Part shown: positions 8,001-10,813 of the stretch, piece by piece | Numbering within the stretch: the stretch's first letter is position 1 | Layout: each line of letters begins with the position of its first letter | Assembly (NCBI GenBank): GCA_031267005.1 | Contig: JAIRZX010000335.1 | Coordinates: 1 to 10,813 of the forward strand | Length of the DNA stretch: 10,813 nt | DNA from: Deltaproteobacteria bacterium | GTDB taxonomy: Bacteria; Desulfobacterota; Desulfarculia; Adiutricales; Adiutricaceae | Direction of reading: 5' to 3' | Made by a program: the position numbers and the translations under genes | Notes under the pieces: model-generated | Told to the model about the DNA's origin: nothing | The model's database searches: none | The model's input: only the letters and a program-made list of their open reading frames with translations

Positions 8001-9390
8001 GGACGTCTCCCGGACCTTCAGGGAGCACACCGGCTACGCCTTCGGCGAGGAGATGTGGGGGGCCCCGGCGAGGGACTCCCTGGAACTGAACCTCAAGGGA
8101 TCCAAGGTGGCCTGGCACTCGGTGAGCTCGCACCTCTTCGGGGTGCTCGACAACGACGACGTGTTCATGTTCCTGGGCGGGCTGTCCATGGCCATAACCT
8201 CCCTGTCCGGCGAGGCGCCCGAGACCTACGTGGCCGACCAGAGGGCTAACGGCCAGGTGGGCATATCGGGGCTGGACCGCTTCATAGGCCAGGAGACCAG
8301 ATCCCGCTACCTGAACCCCACCTGGATAGAGGGCATGATGGGCGAGGGCTACGCGGGCGCCCAGGAGATGTCCAAGTTCGTCGAATACCTCTGGGGCTGG
8401 CAGGTGACCACTCCCCAGAACATCGACTCGAAGATGTGGGACCAGGCCTACCAGGTTTACGTCGAGGACAAGTACGGCCAGGACGTCCCGGAGTTTATGG
8501 ACTCCAACAACGCCTGGGCTTTCCAGTCCCTGACTGGCAGGATGCTGGAGGCGGTGCGCAAGGAGTACTGGGCCCCCTCCGACGAGGTCCGGCAGAAGCT
8601 CGCGTCTGACTACGCCATGAGCGTCATAAACCGCGGGATAGCGTGCTGCGACCACACCTGCAACAACCCCCAGTTCAACCAGATGGTCATGAACATCATC
8701 TCGCTTCCAGGAGTCATGAGCCCGGAGCTGGTGGCGCAGTTCCGGATAGCCGTCGAGACCATGGGCAAGAAGCCGCTGGAGGAGCAGGTGGCGGAGCGGG
8801 AGCAGCTTTTGCGGGACTTGGGCGACAAGAAGTCCAGCGATGACTCCAACCCGGCCCGTGAGCCGGGGCCAACCGACGAGCAGGCGGACGCCGACTCGGT
8901 CAAGGGCCTCAAGATGGAGCCGGTCGACAACCAGGCAGAGGACACCTCCATAAGTTCGTCCGGCGTGGAGTGGACCGTTTCCGCCTTCGTCCTCGCGCTG
9001 CTGGCCGTGTTTTTCATTGGCTACCGCATGAAGTCCAAACGCCGTCGGGCCGCCGGGAACGGCGCCGCGGCCCGGAGCGGGGATTCCCGCCCGGCCGGGG
9101 CTTCCGGACCGTTAGCCGCCTCCGGCCCGTCAGCTGGCCCCGGCCCGGCCGAGGCGTCCGGACCGGCCGACGGAGGCGCAAACGGCGGGGGGGGGGCCGC
9201 GTCGGGTTCCCCGCACCTACCCGGAAACGGCGGGGGGGAGGGGGCGGCCGGGGGCGCTCCGGGCGGGGACGCTCCGGGCGGGGACGCTCCGGGCGGGGAC
9301 GGCCACGGGACTTTCGGCGTGCCGGGCGCCTCCGGAGGAGCGGGCGACGGGCTTGGGAAGGCGGTCGGTGGCGACGCCCCGGAGCCTTGA
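5047..9390 (+). CDS. cobN: Extracytoplasmic, membrane-anchored CobN-family chelatase (HmuS-like)
   Basis: This 1447-residue protein belongs to the CobN/ChlH family of large chelatase subunits. After a 36-residue Pro/Ala-rich lead with lysines, residues 37-55 form a hydrophobic signal sequence ending ARA, with probable cleavage before A56. The family signature HLGTHGTLEWMPGKQ lies at residues 582-596 (H582, H586, E590), followed by GLDLSDPPEVLMGTLPDVYP and AKRRGRAVIVDHL. The C-terminal CobN region includes NPTWIEGMMGEGYAGAQEM. A Cys/His cluster, CCDHTC at 1200-1205, may bind metal. A membrane helix at about 1309-1326 followed by KSKRRR anchors the C-terminus. Export plus anchor, the absence of cobS/cobT and the DUF2162/MotA/DUF2149 neighbours place it with HmuS, reported to release iron from haem in Bacteroides, rather than with B12 synthesis. 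The symbol is a family label only. The last 113 residues are Gly/Ala/Pro repeats, an unusual tail. Confidence 0.9.
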   Translation: MSHAQAAKKPSGPPGGPPPQGKPEPSASAASAPAFAMAAAAALCCALFAAAPARAAKVSVVITDSDSYLVHRAVDGVEFNPAVEVRVLCLTELEGNPADASFAKDSEVLMVDIMEDRLSAWVRENGLLGGGRAVYGLRGSKDDEALKREGFLFDPQVSEYFRHLSPKNVGNMVRRAISLRIDPAQGYEPVEELPELGVYHPEAGKVFPGADEYLDWYRAKPGFDASRPWLGLMYFETYLMEGQKEPLDELIALLESEGFNVLPAFGSDLPLIEGLLLDSGRKSRVDAVLSFSLKFYISFNEQVRAAVRDLDVPIFNAIKLYTQTTEEWRESPQGIAALDVIWNLDNPETSGVVEPNVLMGKVEERLPGGALAYRYELLPDNARHLARRVHRFIALKEKPAAEKKVALVYWNNTRGKQNIGAAYLNVFRSISSIAERLAAEGYAIPLEPPLTEDEVKGLVLRGGRNIGAWAPGELDSLIEEGGATLWPASEYMEHFNRLPAGFRDKVIEQWGPPGEASIMARDGMLVLPVIIKGNLAVLPQGARGAEDDPMKLYHDPLIYPHHQYLAVYLWLEHVWGADAVIHLGTHGTLEWMPGKQAGLDLSDPPEVLMGTLPDVYPYTMDDVGEGIQAKRRGRAVIVDHLVPPLVTAGGYEEYERLAELVREYQAAERVGSQTAEGYLRELAQVADGLALAKDLGVEGFATPEDVEALSVYLEYLAKADVPYGLHTFGISPSGDAAESLVDVMARENPGLDRADASRKLAASGPGELDAVVKALRGGYVEAGEGNDPARNPAALPTGRNFFGLSPGRLPTQEAWRLGKIAADDIVKTYMDEHGSYPDKVAVVLWAVEALRNEGLNESTILALVGVEPTWTPSGVVSGTRPVPGRELGRPRIDVTVDASGLYRDLFPDKVLFIDRAIRQAAMQDDVENFIARGDESNRLALKERGFSDEEAGRFSRARIFSERPGAYGNRVSETVSSSGLWDDPEDVSRTFREHTGYAFGEEMWGAPARDSLELNLKGSKVAWHSVSSHLFGVLDNDDVFMFLGGLSMAITSLSGEAPETYVADQRANGQVGISGLDRFIGQETRSRYLNPTWIEGMMGEGYAGAQEMSKFVEYLWGWQVTTPQNIDSKMWDQAYQVYVEDKYGQDVPEFMDSNNAWAFQSLTGRMLEAVRKEYWAPSDEVRQKLASDYAMSVINRGIACCDHTCNNPQFNQMVMNIISLPGVMSPELVAQFRIAVETMGKKPLEEQVAEREQLLRDLGDKKSSDDSNPAREPGPTDEQADADSVKGLKMEPVDNQAEDTSISSSGVEWTVSAFVLALLAVFFIGYRMKSKRRRAAGNGAAARSGDSRPAGASGPLAASGPSAGPGPAEASGPADGGANGGGGAASGSPHLPGNGGGEGAAGGAPGGDAPGGDAPGGDGHGTFGVPGASGGAGDGLGKAVGGDAPEP
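9256..9300 (+). repeat. Three perfect 15-bp repeats inside the chelatase tail
   Basis: GCTCCGGGCGGGGAC is repeated three times without a mismatch and encodes (APGGD)3, residues 1404-1418. The unit is a multiple of three, so copy-number change keeps the frame. A G10 run at 9187-9196, slightly upstream in the same tail, would not keep it. Confidence 0.9.
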
Positions 9391-9460
9391 TTCGCCGGAG
9401 TTGCCGGATGGCCGCGCCCTGCGCCTCCGAAAGCCAAATTCCAAAGTCCGTCGGCCAGTT

Positions 9461-9531
9461 AGCCCGGGAGCCCGGGAGCCCGGGAGGCCGGAAGGACGTG
9501 AGCCGGAAGGACGTGAGCCGGAAGGACGTGA
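9461..9531. repeat. Octamer and 15-mer tandem repeats
   Basis: Three copies of AGCCCGGG (9461-9484) are followed at once by three perfect copies of GCCGGAAGGACGTGA (9487-9501, 9502-9516, 9517-9531). A decayed fourth copy follows (TTCAGAAAGGACACG). The unit sequences differ from the other arrays in the window but the periods, 8 and 15, recur. Confidence 0.88.
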
Positions 9532-9580
9532 TTCAGAAAGGACACGGAACCTGTTGAATAAATCGACGATTGATTTCCCC

Positions 9581-9722
9581 GGCCGGTGTAAGCCGGTCAG
9601 GGCCATAGTCGGCCGCCGCCGTACGGCGGGGCCGCTCCGGACCGTGAAGGCCGGCTCCGCTCGGGGCGGGGCCGGCCGCCTCCGGGCCGAGGGCGGGCGA
9701 TATCGCTTCGGGCGCGCCGAAG
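9581..9722. other. Run of four GC-rich hairpins
   Basis: Four inverted repeats follow each other: GGCCGG/CCGGTC (9581-9598, one G-U pair); the perfect 14-bp palindrome CCGCCGTACGGCGG (9616-9629); a two-part stem GGCCGGC..GCCGGCC with an inner CCGC/GCGG (9649-9677); and CTTCGG-GCGCG-CCGAAG (9706-9722). They separate the chelatase gene from the small downstream ORF. They could be a structured 3' end, a processing site or a small RNA. GC-rich sequence forms such stems readily, so confidence is low. Confidence 0.35.
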
Positions 9723-9754
9723 ATTATCCGCAGATATAACGAGGACCACCTCCC

Positions 9755-10108
9755 ATGCCTCAAGACAGAGACCTCCCAGACCGCCGGGGCACAGAACGCG
9801 GCCTTCCGCCTTCCGCCCCCGAAAGGACGGCGGGGCCGCGCCGCGCCCGAGCCTTCGGAACGGTCCCGGCCTCATACGCCGACCTTCCATCCGCGGACTC
9901 GGGCTCCCTTGACGGGTTCTCGGAGGCCGAGAGAGGGCGGGGTTTGAAGATGGAAAACGTTGCTTTGGAAAAGGAGGACATGTCGGCCAGTTCCTCCGGG
10001 GCGGAGCGGACCTTGTCCGCCTTCGCGCTCGCCCTCCTGGCGGTGTCCTCCATAGGCTTCCGGAGAAGGGCCGGGAGATGGGCCGGAAGCGGCGGGAGGC
10101 GGGGGTGA
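9755..10108 (+). CDS. Small ORF with a diverged copy of the chelatase membrane anchor
   Basis: The 117-residue reading frame starts at an ATG with GAGGA 9 nt upstream. Its first 60 residues are Arg/Pro-rich and resemble nothing I know. Residues 63-103 align without gaps with residues 1287-1327 of the upstream chelatase: 27 of 41 residues are identical by hand count. The match covers the GLKME start, the SSSG-x-E linker and the hydrophobic SAF.LALLAV..IG helix, followed by arginines. The product would be a small single-pass membrane protein or signal-anchor peptide. It may instead be the 3' remnant of a second chelatase gene whose body was lost, in which case the frame upstream of residue 60 is accidental. 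About a dozen silent differences at identical residues suggest the protein sequence was under selection for some time after duplication. Confidence 0.42.
   Translation: MPQDRDLPDRRGTERGLPPSAPERTAGPRRARAFGTVPASYADLPSADSGSLDGFSEAERGRGLKMENVALEKEDMSASSSGAERTLSAFALALLAVSSIGFRRRAGRWAGSGGRRG
9941..10063 (+). repeat. Diverged duplicate of 8905-9027 (3' end of the chelatase gene)
   Basis: The 123-nt segments 8905-9027 and 9941-10063 align without any gap, with 82 of 123 bases identical by hand count, about 1 kb apart and in the same orientation. Similarity fades upstream of about 9921 and is uncertain after 10063, where both encode Arg/Ala/Gly-rich sequence. The copies are too different to be a recent duplication. 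Confidence 0.78.
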
Positions 10109-10813
10109 TGGGCGTTTTTCCGGAAATGGGGACGGGCTTCCGCCGGGGAGCGGGGATTGGCGCCCGCCGGTATAGGCGGGAGGGCAGGCCGTGTTCAGCA
10201 GGGTTTGGAACGGTTCCCATTGCCGTCCTCGCGTCGCTTGTGACGGGCGGACGGGGATGTCGCTTACGCCGACAGGATATTTCAGGGTTTGCCCCGGAAG
10301 GGGCATGGATCGCGGGCGGGGGCGCCTGCCGGAAGGCCTCGGGGCGCAAATGCCGGGGGACTCGTGGTGGTTTGCGCTCCCTGGTCCAAGGGAGGCGTCC
10401 CCGTCCGCGTTTTTTCCGGCCCAGTCTGGGCCGCTGGGGCGCGCCGGGAGCCGCAGTCTAGGCGGAGCGGGAAGGCGGGGGGGGCATGGCCCGGAAAAAA
10501 GGCCGCGCAACGGAAAGCTTGATTCCGCCGCCGAAACTCATTCGCCCCCCGGAAGTCGGACGCTCCATGAGGGAGGGGACGGCATTAGCTCCCCCGGTTG
10601 CGGTGGCGATTCGGGCTTCAAAAATGATCTGGGCACGGCTCCGCCGTTGCTGACCCCTCAGCTGGGCTGGCCGGCCCGAACGATTCTATTTTTAGCAATT
10701 ATTCTGTCTGCCTCCTTACTGTCACGTTCCGGTCCGGGCGGCTTGACCGTTTGCCCTGATACACGCCCCCCGGGGTCTCAGGCCAGCCGCCTGAGCCTCT
10801 CGCACTGGATCCT
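10109..10813. other. Terminal 0.7 kb without a recognisable gene
   Basis: Neither strand gives a frame with family resemblance or convincing composition. The stretch is mostly GC-rich with scattered CCGGAA/GGGGCG motifs. A short AT-richer island (10681-10720) contains TTAGCAATTA. The last 36 bases read on the minus strand as eleven sense codons ending in TGA at 10778-10780, which could be the tail of a gene beyond the window but is too short to call. Confidence 0.4.

Larger units (their letters stand above)
9391..9754. other. Intergenic region after the chelatase gene, with repeats and hairpins
   Basis: No gene was recognised in these 364 bases. They hold two tandem repeats (9461-9531), a short AT-rich island with the inverted repeat AATCGACGATT (9561-9571) and a run of hairpins (9581-9722). 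None of the hairpins is followed by a T tract, so no classic intrinsic terminator can be called. GAGGA at 9741-9745 is a plausible ribosome binding site for the ATG at 9755. Confidence 0.5.

Noticed and set aside
6027..8249. 740-residue open frame on the plus strand within the chelatase gene
   Set aside because: Composition is Arg/Gly/Pro-rich, while the other frame carries clear CobN motifs throughout; this is a GC-driven shadow.
10401..10425. T6 run after a GC-rich stretch as an intrinsic terminator
   Set aside because: No adequate stem immediately precedes the T run.
468..10701. TTAGCAATTA present near both ends of the window (468-477 and 10692-10701), as possible element ends
   Set aside because: Ten shared bases in AT-rich islands, in the same orientation and without further similarity, may be chance.
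10778..10813. C-terminus of a minus-strand gene entering from the right (codons ending in TGA at 10778-10780)
   Set aside because: Only eleven sense codons are visible; composition is plausible but too short to support a gene.

Overview
The window reads as a piece of a very GC-rich bacterial genome. A strong bacterial sigma70-type promoter, Shine-Dalgarno motifs and GTG starts argue against an archaeon. The coding regions freely use AGG (Arg) and ATA (Ile) together with GC-ending codons. The gene families present (extracytoplasmic CobN-like chelatase, MotA/TolQ/ExbB protein, DUF2149, DUF2162) travel together in anaerobes such as Bacteroidetes and methanogenic archaea. An anaerobic bacterium, perhaps of a Desulfobacterota-like group, is my best guess, but the species cannot be fixed from this sequence. 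Only about 60% of the window is coding, which is low for a bacterium.

Layout: (1) 1-345 holds a frameshifted remnant of an IS630-family transposase, in a less GC-rich stretch that continues to about 870 without a recognisable gene. (2) 1011-1100 carries a pentanucleotide repeat directly followed by a near-consensus promoter, then a leader of about 440 nt. (3) 1546-2412 is a seven-helix DUF2162 membrane protein. (4) After a 508-nt spacer, 2921-3893 encodes a MotA/TolQ/ExbB-type channel protein and a DUF2149 protein, 4 nt apart. (5) A 1.15-kb spacer follows, carrying hexamer, 24-nt and octamer tandem repeats. (6) 5047-9390 encodes a 1447-residue CobN-family chelatase with an N-terminal signal sequence, a C-terminal membrane anchor and an unusual low-complexity cytoplasmic tail. 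(7) Tandem repeats and a run of hairpins lead to a small ORF (9755-10108) whose membrane segment is a diverged copy of the chelatase's anchor. (8) The last 0.7 kb has no recognisable gene.

The four main genes match the S, T, U and V components of the hmuYRSTUV haem-uptake operon of Porphyromonas/Bacteroides, here in the order V-T-U-S and without the HmuY haemophore or HmuR receptor. HmuS of Bacteroides has been reported to remove iron from haem. The inferred model is a membrane-tethered, extracytoplasmic tetrapyrrole chelatase/dechelatase. It would be energised by a proton-driven ExbB/ExbD-like pair (MotA-family protein plus DUF2149) and work with the DUF2162 permease to acquire metal or tetrapyrrole. 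No cobS/cobT or B12-synthesis genes are present, so an ordinary cobaltochelatase role is unlikely.
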